The notes below the pieces were generated by a model. It worked only from the letters and a program-made list of their open reading frames with translations, was not told where the DNA came from and did no database searches. Below are positions 22,214 through 30,418 of a stretch of 38,014 nucleotides of DNA, piece by piece; positions within the stretch are counted from its first letter, which is position 1; each line of letters opens with the position of its first letter. Position numbers and translations under genes: made by a program. The DNA is from Actinomycetes bacterium. GTDB lineage: Bacteria; Actinomycetota; Thermoleophilia; BMS3ABIN01. The DNA lies in the NCBI GenBank assembly GCA_024276735.1, contig JAJRWQ010000064.1, positions 1 to 38,014 of the forward strand, in the 5' to 3' direction.

Positions 22214-23242
22214 TCAGTGATCATTGACGCTCACCGGCCGGTCACCCTCGGCGATACGGCGGCAGAGCAAACCAACATATTTCTTGTCATTAGTCAACCT
22301 ATCTGGCGGCGCGCCCACGGCAGCCAGCCCGGCGGCGAAGCCGGAAGCGGCCGCCTCCGGGTAGCTGGCGACGCCGGCGCTGCGGCCGGCGAAGAAGAGG
22401 CCGGGCAGGTCGCGGCTCTCCAGCCGGTTGCCTACCATGCCCGGCGCCAGGGCCAGGTGGCTGACGCAGTACGAGGGCCGGTTCAGCCAGGCCTCGCCGC
22501 TGCGTGCCAGGCTGCGCAACTCGGCCAGTTGCCGGTCACTGTCGCCCTCCAGCTTTATTTCCGAGGCGTAGAGCTCCCGCAGCTGGTCGCCGTCACGGGC
22601 GAGGCGCAGGTGGGAGGATGGCTCACCGCGGGCGGAGATTCGCGGCGAGGCACAGGCGACCAGGCGCGTGAAGGAAATGCCTAGGCGCTGGAGGCAGTCC
22701 GCCAGCGCCCGCGAGGGAATTTCCCCGCGGCGGCCGCCATCGGCGGTGAGACCGCCCATCGTCACCTGCCCGTCGAGAAAGGTGCCCGTGGCGACGACGA
22801 CGGAACCGGCGGCGAACCTCTCCCCGTACTTGCATTCAACGTGCCAGCCGTCCCCGTGGCGCTCGATGGCCGTCGCCAGCGCCTGCCGCGGCTCCAGGCC
22901 GGACGTGTTCTCCAGGATCTCCTTGAAGGCAAGCCCCAGGCGCCTGCGGTCCGCCACCAGGTGGCGGCCGGCCTCGGTGGCGATTTCCTTGCGGGACAGC
23001 AGCCGGGGAAGCACCGCTCCCGCCGCCTGCAGCTCTGCCACCAGCAGCCGGCGGCGATCATCGCCGCCGCGCAGCAGGGTGGGATCCGCCGGGTGGAAGC
23101 CCACGGTATCGAGATTGATGGTGAGGCAGAGAACGCTGGCCCCGCGCCCGGCCGCCGCCACCGCCGCCTCGCTGCCCGCGGGGCCGGCGCCCACGACGAT
23201 CACGTCGTAGCGGGATAACCCTCTGTTGACGCGGTCGCCCAT
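22214..23242 (-). CDS. Short MnmG-like FAD protein between mnmE and mnmG
   Basis: A 342-residue protein related to the FAD-binding domain of MnmG/TrmFO. It has V-I-V-V-G-A-G-P-A-G-S-E-A-A near residue 14, V-A-T-G-T-F-L-D-G-Q-V-T-M-G-G, a segment S-Y-C-V-S-H-L-A-L, and F-F-A-G-R-S-A-G-V-A-S-Y-P-E-A-A-A-S-G, each aligning with the matching MnmG motif in order. It lacks the C-N-P-A-x-G-G motif (here H-P-A-D-P-T) and the whole C-terminal helical domain that MnmG uses to contact tRNA and MnmE. It is therefore not a plain duplicate. It starts 14 bases after mnmE and precedes mnmG by 34 bases. Its role is unknown; it may be a flavoprotein partner in tRNA modification. Confidence 0.85.
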   Translation of the reverse strand: MGDRVNRGLSRYDVIVVGAGPAGSEAAVAAAGRGASVLCLTINLDTVGFHPADPTLLRGGDDRRRLLVAELQAAGAVLPRLLSRKEIATEAGRHLVADRRRLGLAFKEILENTSGLEPRQALATAIERHGDGWHVECKYGERFAAGSVVVATGTFLDGQVTMGGLTADGGRRGEIPSRALADCLQRLGISFTRLVACASPRISARGEPSSHLRLARDGDQLRELYASEIKLEGDSDRQLAELRSLARSGEAWLNRPSYCVSHLALAPGMVGNRLESRDLPGLFFAGRSAGVASYPEAAASGFAAGLAAVGAPPDRLTNDKKYVGLLCRRIAEGDRPVSVNDH

Positions 23243-23256
23243 AGCCCGCCGCCGCT

Positions 23257-24639
23257 CTACTTGCCGATGCAGAATTGCCGGAAGATGGTGTCCAGCAGGT
23301 CCTCCACCACCTCTTCCCCGGTGATTTCGCCCAGGGAGACGATGGCGGCGCGCACCTCTTCGGCCAGGATCTCATCGCCGAGACCCACGCGCAGGCCCTG
23401 CAGTGTCCTCTCCACGGCCGCCAACGCCTCTTCCAGCAGGCGCTTGTGCCGCTCGTGGGTGACCACGGGGCTGGCCGGCGCCGGGATTTCCCCACCGAGC
23501 ACGCGCCCGGCGATGAGCCCCTTCAGCTCGGAGAGCCCCTGGCGGGTGAGGGCGGAAACCAGTACGGGCTCGGCTGGCAGCAGCCCCAAGTTGAAGGAGG
23601 GGCGGCGGCCCCGGAAGAGGTCGCTCTTGTTGACGACGAATATCGTCCTTTCCGCCGGCACCGTGTTGATCAGGGCGCGGTCGTGGTCGTCTTCGCGCTC
23701 GCTGCCGTCGAACAGGCAGAGCACCAGGTCCGCCTCGCGGATGGCGCGGCGGCTGCGATCGATGCCGGCGCGCTCGGCCGCATCCTCGCTGTTCCTGAGG
23801 CCGGCGGTGTCGATCAGCCGGAGCGGCACCCCCTCGATGTTGATGATCTCCTCGATGGTGTCCCGCGTGGTCCCCGGCATCTCGGTGACTATCGCCCGCT
23901 CCCGCATCAGCAGGGCGTTGAGCAGGCTGGACTTGCCCACGTTGGGCTTGCCGACGATGGCCGTGCGCACGCCCTCGCTGAGCACGCGGCCGACGAAGGC
24001 GGAATCGATCAGTTCCCGCAGGCGCCCGGCCTGCTCCTGCAGGCGTTTTCCCGCGTCGTCGCGGTCGACGTCGTCGATGTCCTCGTCGGCGAAGTCGATC
24101 CCCGCCTCCAGGGAGGCGAGCACACCCAGCAGGGAGCGGCGAACGGCGGCGATCTCGCGGGAGAGCGATCCCTCCAGCTGGGCCATGGCCACCCGCAAGC
24201 CGGCCTCGGTGCGGGCGGAGACCACCTGGGCCACGCTTTCCGCCTGCACCAGGTCGATGCGGCCGTTGACGAAGGCGCGGCGGGTGAACTCCCCCGGCGA
24301 AGCCAGCACCGCCCCCTCGTCCAGGAGCAGCGAGAGGATCTTCCTCTGGGCCACCGGCCCGCCGTGGCAGTTGATCTCGGCGATGTCCTCGCGCGTGTAG
24401 GTGGCCGGCGCCCGCATCACCGCCACCAGCACCTCGTCCACGCTTTCGCCGGTGGCGGGGTCGACGATGTGGCCGTAGTGGAGGGTGTGGCTGGGAGCAT
24501 CGGCGAGGTCGCCGCCGCCGGCGGGCCGAAAGAGCCGGTGGCAGATATCCAGCGCCCGGGGGCCGGTCATGCGCACGATGCCGATGGCGCCGGCGCCGAA
24601 GGGGGTGGATATCGCGGCGATGGTCTCGTTGGCCCGCAT
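23257..24639 (-). CDS. mnmE: tRNA modification GTPase MnmE (TrmE)
   Basis: A 460-residue potassium-activated GTPase, partner of MnmG in U34 modification. The N-terminal folate-binding domain starts with T-I-A-A-I-S-T-P-F-G-A-G-A-I-G-I-V-R. The inserted G domain has G-K-P-N-V-G-K-S-S near 223, the switch G-T-T-R-D-T, D-T-A-G-L-R and N-K-S-D. The C-terminus ends F-C-I-G-K, whose cysteine is conserved and catalytically important. It is the first gene of the minus-strand cluster. A perfect TATAAT is six bases before the ATG. It ends in TAG, which must act as a stop because F-C-I-G-K is the family's natural end. Confidence 0.98.
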   Translation of the reverse strand: MRANETIAAISTPFGAGAIGIVRMTGPRALDICHRLFRPAGGGDLADAPSHTLHYGHIVDPATGESVDEVLVAVMRAPATYTREDIAEINCHGGPVAQRKILSLLLDEGAVLASPGEFTRRAFVNGRIDLVQAESVAQVVSARTEAGLRVAMAQLEGSLSREIAAVRRSLLGVLASLEAGIDFADEDIDDVDRDDAGKRLQEQAGRLRELIDSAFVGRVLSEGVRTAIVGKPNVGKSSLLNALLMRERAIVTEMPGTTRDTIEEIINIEGVPLRLIDTAGLRNSEDAAERAGIDRSRRAIREADLVLCLFDGSEREDDHDRALINTVPAERTIFVVNKSDLFRGRRPSFNLGLLPAEPVLVSALTRQGLSELKGLIAGRVLGGEIPAPASPVVTHERHKRLLEEALAAVERTLQGLRVGLGDEILAEEVRAAIVSLGEITGEEVVEDLLDTIFRQFCIGK

Positions 24640-24645
24640 GAGCGT

Positions 24646-24651
24646 ATTATA
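24646..24651 (-). promoter_or_regulatory. -10 box six bases before mnmE
   Basis: A perfect TATAAT on the minus strand, then ACGCTC, then ATG. There is no ribosome-binding site and no evident -35 in the very GC-rich upstream. Confidence 0.5.
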
Positions 24652-24694
24652 GCAGCGGCACGCCGGCGGCCGTGCCGGCGGCCGCGGAAAAAGG

Positions 24695-24700
24695 TAGAAT
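24695..24700 (+). promoter_or_regulatory. Probable -10 of the DUF255 thioredoxin-fold gene
   Basis: GGTAGAAT, 34 bases before the TTG start, with the ribosome-binding site GGGAG between. Confidence 0.4.
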
Positions 24701-24733
24701 GTCTACTCCCGGCAGCGACGGAAGGGAGATGGC

Positions 24734-26539
24734 TTGAACGCAGCAAGTGCTGGCAACGATGGCGGAGGGAGCAGCTCCTCCCCGGGCATATCTTTGCTCG
24801 AATGGGGGGACGACGCCTTTGCCCGCGCCCGCGAGGAAGGGAAGCCGATCCTGCTTTCCATCACTGCTTCCTGGTGCCACTGGTGCCACGTGATGGACGC
24901 GGAGGTCCTCGCCGACGCCGAGATGGCCTCCTTCATCGAGCACAACTTCGTGCCCGTACGGGTCGACAGTGACCGCCGGCCCGACGTCAACAGCCGCTAC
25001 AACCAGGGCGGATGGCCCACCATCTGCTTTCTCGACGAGGAGGGGGAGATCATCGCCGGCACCACCTTCCTGCCGGCGGTGGAGCTGCGCCGGCTGCTGA
25101 TAGACGTGCTCACCGTGCTGGCGCGGGACCGCGAGCGCATCGACCGGGCGCTGACGGAGGTGCGCACCCGGCGCGAGGAGGCGGCATCCAGGCGCGGCGT
25201 CGCCGTGGATCCTTCCCTGGTGGAAGCGACCATGGAGGTGGCCGAGCGGGCATACGACGCCGAGAACGGCGGTTTCGGCACCGAGCCCAAGTTCCCGTAC
25301 GCGGGGGTGCTGGCGTTCCTGCTGGCGCGGCTGGCAGCCGGCGCCGAGGGCAGCGAGGGCGAGATCCTGCGGAAGACGCTGGAAGCAATGGCGGCAGGTG
25401 GGATCCACGACCGGGAAGAAGGCGGTTTCTTCCGCTACGCCACGGCGGCGGACTGGTCCCGTCCCCACTACGAAAAAATGCTGGAGGACAACGCCGCCCT
25501 GCTGGCCGTGTACACGGAGGCCTACCGGCTCAGCGGCGAGGAAGACTACGCTGCCGTCGCCCGCGACATCCACGGCTACCTGGCAGGCACGCTCCGGGAC
25601 GCCGATACGGGCGCTTTCTACGGCAGCCAGTGCGCCGACGAGGACTATTACCGGCTGGAAGCCGCCGCCCGGCGGGAGCGCGAGGCTCCCCCGGTGGACC
25701 GCTCCTTCTACGCGGGCTGGAACGCACAGGCGGCCTCGGCGCTCCTGAAGGCATTCCAGGTCTTCGGGGACGAGGATTACCTGGAACAGGGCCTGGCGGC
25801 GCTGGAATTCGTCTGGGAGCATCTCTGGGACCCCGAGCTGGGGGCCCACCATTGCCAGGCGGACGGCAGCGTCTTACTGCCCGGCCTCTTGGTGGATACG
25901 GCGCCGCTGGTGGGGGCGCTGCTGGATGCCTACGAGTGCGGCGCCGGCGACGCGTGGCTCACGCGCAGCACGCAGGTGGCGCGCTGGCTGCTGTCGCGGC
26001 TGGAGGACAGCGAGCTGGGAGGCTTCCACGACTGCGCCCGGCCCCCGGCCGCGAGCGGCTACCCCGCGGAGCGCACGGTGCCGCCGGTGGACAACAGCAT
26101 CGCCGCCGCGGCGCTCATCCGCCTGGCCCAGAACACGGGGCAGAAGGAATTCGAGGAGGCAGCCAGGCGGGCGCTCGAGCGCCTGTCGGCGTCGTTCGGG
26201 CAGCTGGGCCTTTTCGGAGCGCCCTTCGCCCTGGCGCTGATGCGCCTCTTCGACCCGCCGGTGCGGGTGACCATCGTGGGCCCGCCGGGCGAGGCGGGCA
26301 CCGTGGAGCTGATACGGCAGGCCCACGGGGCACGCATACCCTTTCGTTCCATCGAGGTGCTGGACCCGGCGGTGCACGGCGAGGAGCTGGACGCGGTGGG
26401 ATATGGCTACGACGGCAAGCCGACGGCGTATGTCTGCATCGGCGCCAGCTGCCAGCCGCCGGTGGACGACCCGGCGCAGCTGGTCCCGCGGCTGGAGTCC
26501 GGCTGGGACGCGATCAGGCTCCAGTGGCCGCCCCGGTAA
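24734..26539 (+). CDS. DUF255 thioredoxin-fold protein (YyaL/SSP411 family)
   Basis: A 601-residue protein. The N-terminal thioredoxin-like domain has the diagnostic W-C-H-W-C-H-V-M (C-x-x-C) near residue 55 and G-G-W-P-T-I-C-F-L. The long C-terminal part is an alpha/alpha-barrel like N-acylglucosamine epimerases or glycosidases: G-G-F-G-T-E-P-K-F-P-Y, G-G-I-H-D-R-E-E-G-G-F-F-R-Y, P-H-Y-E-K-M-L-E-D-N-A and W-N-A-Q-A-A-S-A. It is shorter than typical members (about 680). Its reaction is unknown. The start is TTG 24734, placed five bases after GGGAG; the ATG just upstream is out of frame. It diverges from mnmE and ends in TAA. Confidence 0.93.
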   Translation: MNAASAGNDGGGSSSSPGISLLEWGDDAFARAREEGKPILLSITASWCHWCHVMDAEVLADAEMASFIEHNFVPVRVDSDRRPDVNSRYNQGGWPTICFLDEEGEIIAGTTFLPAVELRRLLIDVLTVLARDRERIDRALTEVRTRREEAASRRGVAVDPSLVEATMEVAERAYDAENGGFGTEPKFPYAGVLAFLLARLAAGAEGSEGEILRKTLEAMAAGGIHDREEGGFFRYATAADWSRPHYEKMLEDNAALLAVYTEAYRLSGEEDYAAVARDIHGYLAGTLRDADTGAFYGSQCADEDYYRLEAAARREREAPPVDRSFYAGWNAQAASALLKAFQVFGDEDYLEQGLAALEFVWEHLWDPELGAHHCQADGSVLLPGLLVDTAPLVGALLDAYECGAGDAWLTRSTQVARWLLSRLEDSELGGFHDCARPPAASGYPAERTVPPVDNSIAAAALIRLAQNTGQKEFEEAARRALERLSASFGQLGLFGAPFALALMRLFDPPVRVTIVGPPGEAGTVELIRQAHGARIPFRSIEVLDPAVHGEELDAVGYGYDGKPTAYVCIGASCQPPVDDPAQLVPRLESGWDAIRLQWPPR

Positions 26540-26576
26540 GGCCGGCCGCCAGGTGACCGGGGCCGATCGGTCATCC

Positions 26577-26599
26577 CCCGGCGCCCACCCGGCGCCGGG
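26577..26599. terminator. Perfect 9-bp hairpin between convergent genes
   Basis: CCCGGCGCC and GGCGCCGGG with a five-base loop, midway between the DUF255 gene and the rubrerythrin-like gene. It could end transcription in both directions, but there is no T-run on either side. Confidence 0.45.
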
Positions 26600-26614
26600 C
26601 GGAGACAGGCGGCA

Positions 26615-27154
26615 TCACCGGCGGTCCAGGAGCTCCGTCTCCAGCTCGATGTGGTCGCTCTCGATGGCGGAGATGGCGCCAAAGACCTTTTTCACCCGCT
26701 CTTCCCCGGCCTCGTCGGCGGCGCGGGCATAAAAGGCGGAGGCGTACTCCTCGCGGGCCCTGGCGGTCTCCAGGTTTCGCCGGTCGTCGTCCGCGGCCAC
26801 CGACTTCTCGGGGTCCGGATCGGGAGCATCCGTGCGCAGGATCTTCCGGAAAGTGGAGGCGTGCTCGCCCTCTATCTTGGAGAGGTTCTTGAAGATGCCG
26901 GCCAGCTCGATGGTGCCCGCCTTCGACGAAGCGTCGAGGTAGAAGGCCTTGTTGTCCACCTCCAGCTGGAGCGCCTCGACGAGGTTGCGTCGGGAGGTTT
27001 CCGAGAGGCCGTCCAGCGCCGCGTTCTCGTCCACCCACTCGGCGGCGGTGGCGATGTGCTCCTGGTGGGCACCGCAGAACGGGCAGTGGCTGGGCATCTC
27101 CTCGGCCATGAAGGGATCACCGCAGATGCGGCAGCGAAAGAATTTCATCTTCAT
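26615..27154 (-). CDS. Reverse-order rubrerythrin (rubredoxin domain then ferritin-like domain)
   Basis: A 179-residue protein. Residues 7-30 hold a rubredoxin-like knuckle pair, C-R-I-C and C-P-F-C, which would bind one iron. A ferritin-like four-helix domain follows with E-V-D-N-K-A-F-Y, K-I-E-G-E-H-A-S-T-F, A-R-E-E-Y-A-S-A-F-Y and A-I-E-S-D-H-I-E-L-E; the two E-x-x-H motifs and their partner glutamates make a complete di-iron set. Such proteins reduce peroxide in anaerobes. The ATG at 27154 is chosen because GGGGAGG lies nine bases upstream. The gene diverges from nrdR across a shared 346-base region. Confidence 0.88.
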   Translation of the reverse strand: MKMKFFRCRICGDPFMAEEMPSHCPFCGAHQEHIATAAEWVDENAALDGLSETSRRNLVEALQLEVDNKAFYLDASSKAGTIELAGIFKNLSKIEGEHASTFRKILRTDAPDPDPEKSVAADDDRRNLETARAREEYASAFYARAADEAGEERVKKVFGAISAIESDHIELETELLDRR

Positions 27155-27377
27155 CCTGTTTTTCCTCCCCGGTAACGATTGGACGGTAACTGGATCATAC
27201 ACTCTTCTTCGGTGGCCTTCACCGCTGCCGGACTCGCGGCGCCCCGGTGCGACGGGCGCGGCGGCGTGTATATAGCAAGGATCTAGTGCCGGGACAACAT
27301 ATACAAAAAAGGCAACGGTAAATCGCCGCTGTCCCCCGCCTCCGCCGGGAATGGTGCAATTTGCGCAATAAATCTCC

Positions 27378-27407
27378 TTGTCCTTTCCGGCGGGGGCGGT
27401 TTATGAT
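27378..27407 (+). promoter_or_regulatory. Promoter TTGTCC-18-TATGAT for nrdR-nrdJ
   Basis: TTGTCC at 27378-27383 and TATGAT at 27402-27407. Transcription from here would run through both NrdR-box-like sites before the GTG at 27501. Confidence 0.5.
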
Positions 27408-27447
27408 AGCCGATAGGTCCAAGATGTTGAAGGAGTCGGCCCCCGAA

Positions 27448-27494
27448 CCACGAAATGTTGTGTATGGGGGGCATCCAGGTTCTACAAGTGGTGT
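27448..27494 (+). promoter_or_regulatory. Candidate pair of NrdR boxes
   Basis: Two 16-base sites, CCACGAAATGTTGTGT (27448-27463) and GTTCTACAAGTGGTGT (27479-27494). The first matches the NrdR-box pattern ACACwATATATwGTGT at 12 positions; the second at about nine, with its GTGT half intact. They start 31 bases apart, three helical turns, which is the spacing known for NrdR box pairs. Autoregulation and control of nrdJ by dNTP levels are therefore likely. Confidence 0.6.
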
Positions 27495-27500
27495 CTTTCG

Positions 27501-27944
27501 GTGAAGTGCCCTTTTTGTGACTCCAGCGAGCTGAAAGTAGTAGACTCCCGCGACACCGAATCGCAGGATGCCATCAGGCGGCGCCGCGAGTGCCTCGATT
27601 GCGGGCGGCGTTTCACCACTTACGAGAGGGTGGAGGAGATGCCGCTGACGGTGATCAAGCGGGGTGGCGAGCGCGAGGTGTTCTCGCGGCCGAAGGTGCT
27701 GGCAGGGCTGCTCCGGGCATGCGAGAAGCGACCCATCGAGACCAAGACGCTGGAGCGCATGGTGGACGCCATCGAGACCGAGCTGCGGAACGAGTACAAG
27801 GTGGAAGTACCCTCGGCGGAGATAGGGGAGCGCGTGCTCAGGCGGCTGAAGGACCTGGACAAGGTGGCATACGTGCGTTTCGCTTCCGTCTATCGCCAGT
27901 TCGAGGACGTGGAGGAGTTCAAGAAGGAGCTTTCGCGCCTGTAG
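27501..27944 (+). CDS. nrdR: Ribonucleotide reductase regulator NrdR
   Basis: A 147-residue repressor. The zinc ribbon uses C3, C6, C31 and C34 (M-K-C-P-F-C and [12 protein letters not shown]). The ATP-cone domain follows with [16 protein letters not shown] and [13 protein letters not shown]. NrdR senses ATP/dATP and represses reductase genes; nrdJ lies directly downstream. The start is GTG, fixed by the M-K-C-P-F-C beginning, with no clear ribosome-binding site because an NrdR-box-like site ends six bases before it. It ends in TAG in the normal C-terminal position. Confidence 0.97.
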   Translation: MKCPFCDSSELKVVDSRDTESQDAIRRRRECLDCGRRFTTYERVEEMPLTVIKRGGEREVFSRPKVLAGLLRACEKRPIETKTLERMVDAIETELRNEYKVEVPSAEIGERVLRRLKDLDKVAYVRFASVYRQFEDVEEFKKELSRL

Positions 27945-28049
27945 GGGCGCATGCGGCAGGGGTACCCGGAACGGCCGCCCGGAAGCGCTTGACGTCCGGG
28001 AGGCAGTGTATGATTCGTGTCCGGTAAACACTCGCAGAAAGGGGAGACG

Positions 28050-30104
28050 ATGCTGGTAGAAGGACCTCGAAAGGCAGGCGGCCGCGGCAAGGCGCTCAAG
28101 CAGATGCCCATACAGCCGCAACTCTCCCCCAATGCCAGGAAGGTACTGGAGAAGCGCTACCTCAAGCGGGACAGCGACGGCAACCCCACCGAGACGCCGG
28201 CAGAGATGTTCCGGCGGGTGGCCCGGACCATCGCCGCCGCCGACCTGCTCTACGACCCCGATGCCGACGTGGATGCCACGGAAGAGCGCTTCTACCGCAT
28301 GATGGCGCGGCTGGAGTTCCTGCCCAACTCGCCCACGCTGATGAACGCGGGCCGGGAGCTGGGCCAGCTCTCGGCGTGCTTCGTGCTGCCGGTGGGCGAC
28401 TCCATGGACAGCATCTTCGAGGCCATCAAGCACACCGCCCTCATCCACAAGAGCGGCGGTGGCACCGGTTTCTCCTTCTCGCGCATCCGTCCCAGCAACG
28501 ACGTGGTGCTCTCCACCAAGGGAGTGTCCAGCGGGCCCATCTCCTTCATGACCGTTTTCGATGCCGCCACCGAGACCATCAAGCAGGGCGGCACCCGCCG
28601 GGGCGCCAACATGGGCATCCTGCGGGTGGACCACCCGGACATCCTCGACTTCATCGTCTGCAAGCAGAGCAACGACAAGCTCAACAACTTCAATATCTCC
28701 GTGGCGCTCACGGAGGAGTTCATGCAGGCAGTGGAGGCGGGAGAGGAATACGAGCTGGTAAATCCCCGCACCGGCGAGGTGGCGAAGACCCTCGATGCCC
28801 GGCGGGTGTTCGAGACCGTGGTCAACCTGGCCTGGAAGAACGGGGACCCCGGCATCATCTTCCTGGACCGCATCAACGCCGACAACCCCACCCCGCACGT
28901 GGGCGAGATCGAGAGCACCAATCCCTGCGGCGAGCAGCCGCTGCTGCCGTACGAGTCCTGCAACCTGGGATCCATCAACCTTGCGCGCATGACCGACGGC
29001 GCCGGCGGCATCGATTACCAGCGCCTGGGCGAGACAGTCGACGAGAGCACGCACTTCCTGGACAACGTGATCGACGTCAACAAGTACCCCCTGCCGGAGA
29101 TCGAGGAGATGACCAAGGCCAATCGCAAGATCGGCCTGGGAGTGATGGGTTTCGCCGACCTGCTCATCGAGATGGGCATCCCTTACGATACCGACGAGGC
29201 GGTCGAGGTGGCGGAAGAGGTGATGTCTTTCATCCAGGACCGCTCGCGGCAGATGTCGATGAAGCTGGCAGAGGAGCGGGGGGCGTTCCCCAACTTCGAC
29301 GGCAGCGTGTACGACGACGGCAGCGGCCGCAAGGTGCGCAACGCCACCACCACCACCATCGCCCCCACCGGCACCCTGAGCATCATCGCCAATTGTTCCA
29401 GCGGCATCGAGCCGCTTTTCGCCGTCTCCTACGTGAGAAACGTGCTGGACACCACGGAGATGGTGGAGGTGCACGCCATCTTCGAGCGCATGGCCCGGGA
29501 CGGCGGTTTCTACAACGAGGAACTGATGCGGAAGATCGCCGAGCAGGGCGGCGTGTCGGGGATCGACGCGGTGCCGGAGGAGATCCGCCGCATCTTCGTC
29601 ACCGCCCACGACGTCACCCCCGAGTGGCACGTGCGCATGCAGGCTGCCTTCCAGAAGTACACCGACAACGCCGTCTCCAAGACGGTGAACTTCCCCCACG
29701 ACGCCGAGCCGGCGGACGTGGAGAAGGTGTACCGGCTGGCCTACGAGCTCGGCTGCAAGGGGGTAACCATCTACCGCGACGGCAGCCGCGAGGCGCAGGT
29801 GCTCAACATCGGCGGCGTCAACCGCGGCGAGGAGACCTTCGTGCCGGGCCAGGTGAAGCCGCGACCCCGCCCGGAGGTGACCGCTGGCAAGACCCGCAAG
29901 GTGGTGACCGGCTGCGGCAGCCTCTACGTGACCATCAACGAGGACGAGTACGGACTGTTCGAGCTGTTCTCCTCGATGGCGCGGGCCGGCGCCTGCCGGG
30001 CGGCGCAGTCGGAGGCCATCAGCCGGCTGGTTTCGCTGGCGTTGCGGTCGGGCATCGACATCGGGGCGATCCTGAAATCGATCAAGAGTATCCGCTGCCC
30101 GTAG
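28050..30104 (+). CDS. nrdJ: Adenosylcobalamin-dependent ribonucleotide reductase (class II), main part
   Basis: A 684-residue class II reductase that makes deoxyribonucleotides with a radical from coenzyme B12, without needing oxygen. Visible active-site elements are [30 protein letters not shown], and N-P-C-G-E-Q-P-L with the thiyl-radical cysteine and its Asn and Glu; P-T-G-T-L-S-I-I-A follows. A TSCPD-like tail begins G-C-G-S-L-Y-V-T-I. The frame then meets TAG at 30102-30104 right after S-I-R-C-P, where family members continue into a zinc-binding tail. That tail is present downstream in the same frame. ATG 28050 has AAGGGGAG; GTG 28017 lacks a site. Confidence 0.95.
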   Translation: MLVEGPRKAGGRGKALKQMPIQPQLSPNARKVLEKRYLKRDSDGNPTETPAEMFRRVARTIAAADLLYDPDADVDATEERFYRMMARLEFLPNSPTLMNAGRELGQLSACFVLPVGDSMDSIFEAIKHTALIHKSGGGTGFSFSRIRPSNDVVLSTKGVSSGPISFMTVFDAATETIKQGGTRRGANMGILRVDHPDILDFIVCKQSNDKLNNFNISVALTEEFMQAVEAGEEYELVNPRTGEVAKTLDARRVFETVVNLAWKNGDPGIIFLDRINADNPTPHVGEIESTNPCGEQPLLPYESCNLGSINLARMTDGAGGIDYQRLGETVDESTHFLDNVIDVNKYPLPEIEEMTKANRKIGLGVMGFADLLIEMGIPYDTDEAVEVAEEVMSFIQDRSRQMSMKLAEERGAFPNFDGSVYDDGSGRKVRNATTTTIAPTGTLSIIANCSSGIEPLFAVSYVRNVLDTTEMVEVHAIFERMARDGGFYNEELMRKIAEQGGVSGIDAVPEEIRRIFVTAHDVTPEWHVRMQAAFQKYTDNAVSKTVNFPHDAEPADVEKVYRLAYELGCKGVTIYRDGSREAQVLNIGGVNRGEETFVPGQVKPRPRPEVTAGKTRKVVTGCGSLYVTINEDEYGLFELFSSMARAGACRAAQSEAISRLVSLALRSGIDIGAILKSIKSIRCP

Positions 30105-30326
30105 CCGGTGATGGGCGGAGCCAGCTCCTGCCCCGATGCCATCGCCAGGGCGGTAGAGGGCTACCTGGAAGAAGCGCCGCACCTGGAGGCGGACGCGGAA
30201 GCGCTGGACCTGCCCCCGGCGGCGGCGCTCAGCCGCTGTCCCGAGTGCCCCGAGTGCGGCGGCATGGTGGAGTTCGGCGAGGGGTGCGTCTTCTGCCGCT
30301 CCTGCGGCTTTTCCAAGTGCGGCTGA
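30105..30326 (+). CDS. C-terminal zinc-ribbon tail of NrdJ, after an in-frame TAG
   Basis: The frame continues unchanged after the TAG with [18 protein letters not shown], then 40 acidic residues, then [23 protein letters not shown] and TGA. S-C-P-D-A-I and the final C-G-F-S-K-C-G are the normal end of class II reductases, where the cysteines bind zinc or re-reduce the active site. The tail could be made by reading through the TAG, by restart at GTG 30108 or ATG 30111 (no ribosome-binding site is visible), or not at all. Confidence 0.85.
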   Translation, partial: PVMGGASSCPDAIARAVEGYLEEAPHLEADAEALDLPPAAALSRCPECPECGGMVEFGEGCVFCRSCGFSKCG

Positions 30327-30406
30327 TGGGCAACTGGAATGTCGGCTCCCTGTCGAAGGACCGGCCAGACGGCAGCGCCGGTGAAGGAAGTGGGCCCCGG
30401 CTTGCG

Positions 30407-30412
30407 TATACC
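30407..30412 (+). promoter_or_regulatory. Weak -10-like box six bases before the diguanylate cyclase gene
   Basis: TATACC, then six bases, then ATG 30419. It matches four of six -10 positions, and no ribosome-binding site is close. Confidence 0.25.
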
Positions 30413-30418
30413 TAACTT

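Larger units (their letters stand above)
27155..27500. other. Divergent regulatory region between the rubrerythrin-like gene and nrdR
   Basis: This 346-base spacer has no convincing gene. On the minus strand it holds a TATGAT that could serve the rubrerythrin-like gene. On the plus strand it holds a TTGTCC-18-TATGAT promoter and two NrdR-box-like sites, listed separately. Confidence 0.6.

Noticed and set aside
28017-28049. GTG 28017 as the start of nrdJ
   Set aside because: ATG 28050 has a strong AAGGGGAG site and the extra 11 residues show nothing conserved.
30102-30104. Selenocysteine insertion as the explanation of the interruptions
   Set aside because: Selenocysteine uses TGA; all three interruptions are TAG.
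27219-30182. A 987-codon open frame on the minus strand
   Set aside because: It lies antisense to nrdR and nrdJ, is rich in His/Arg/Leu as expected from reversed GC-rich codons, and shows no domain.
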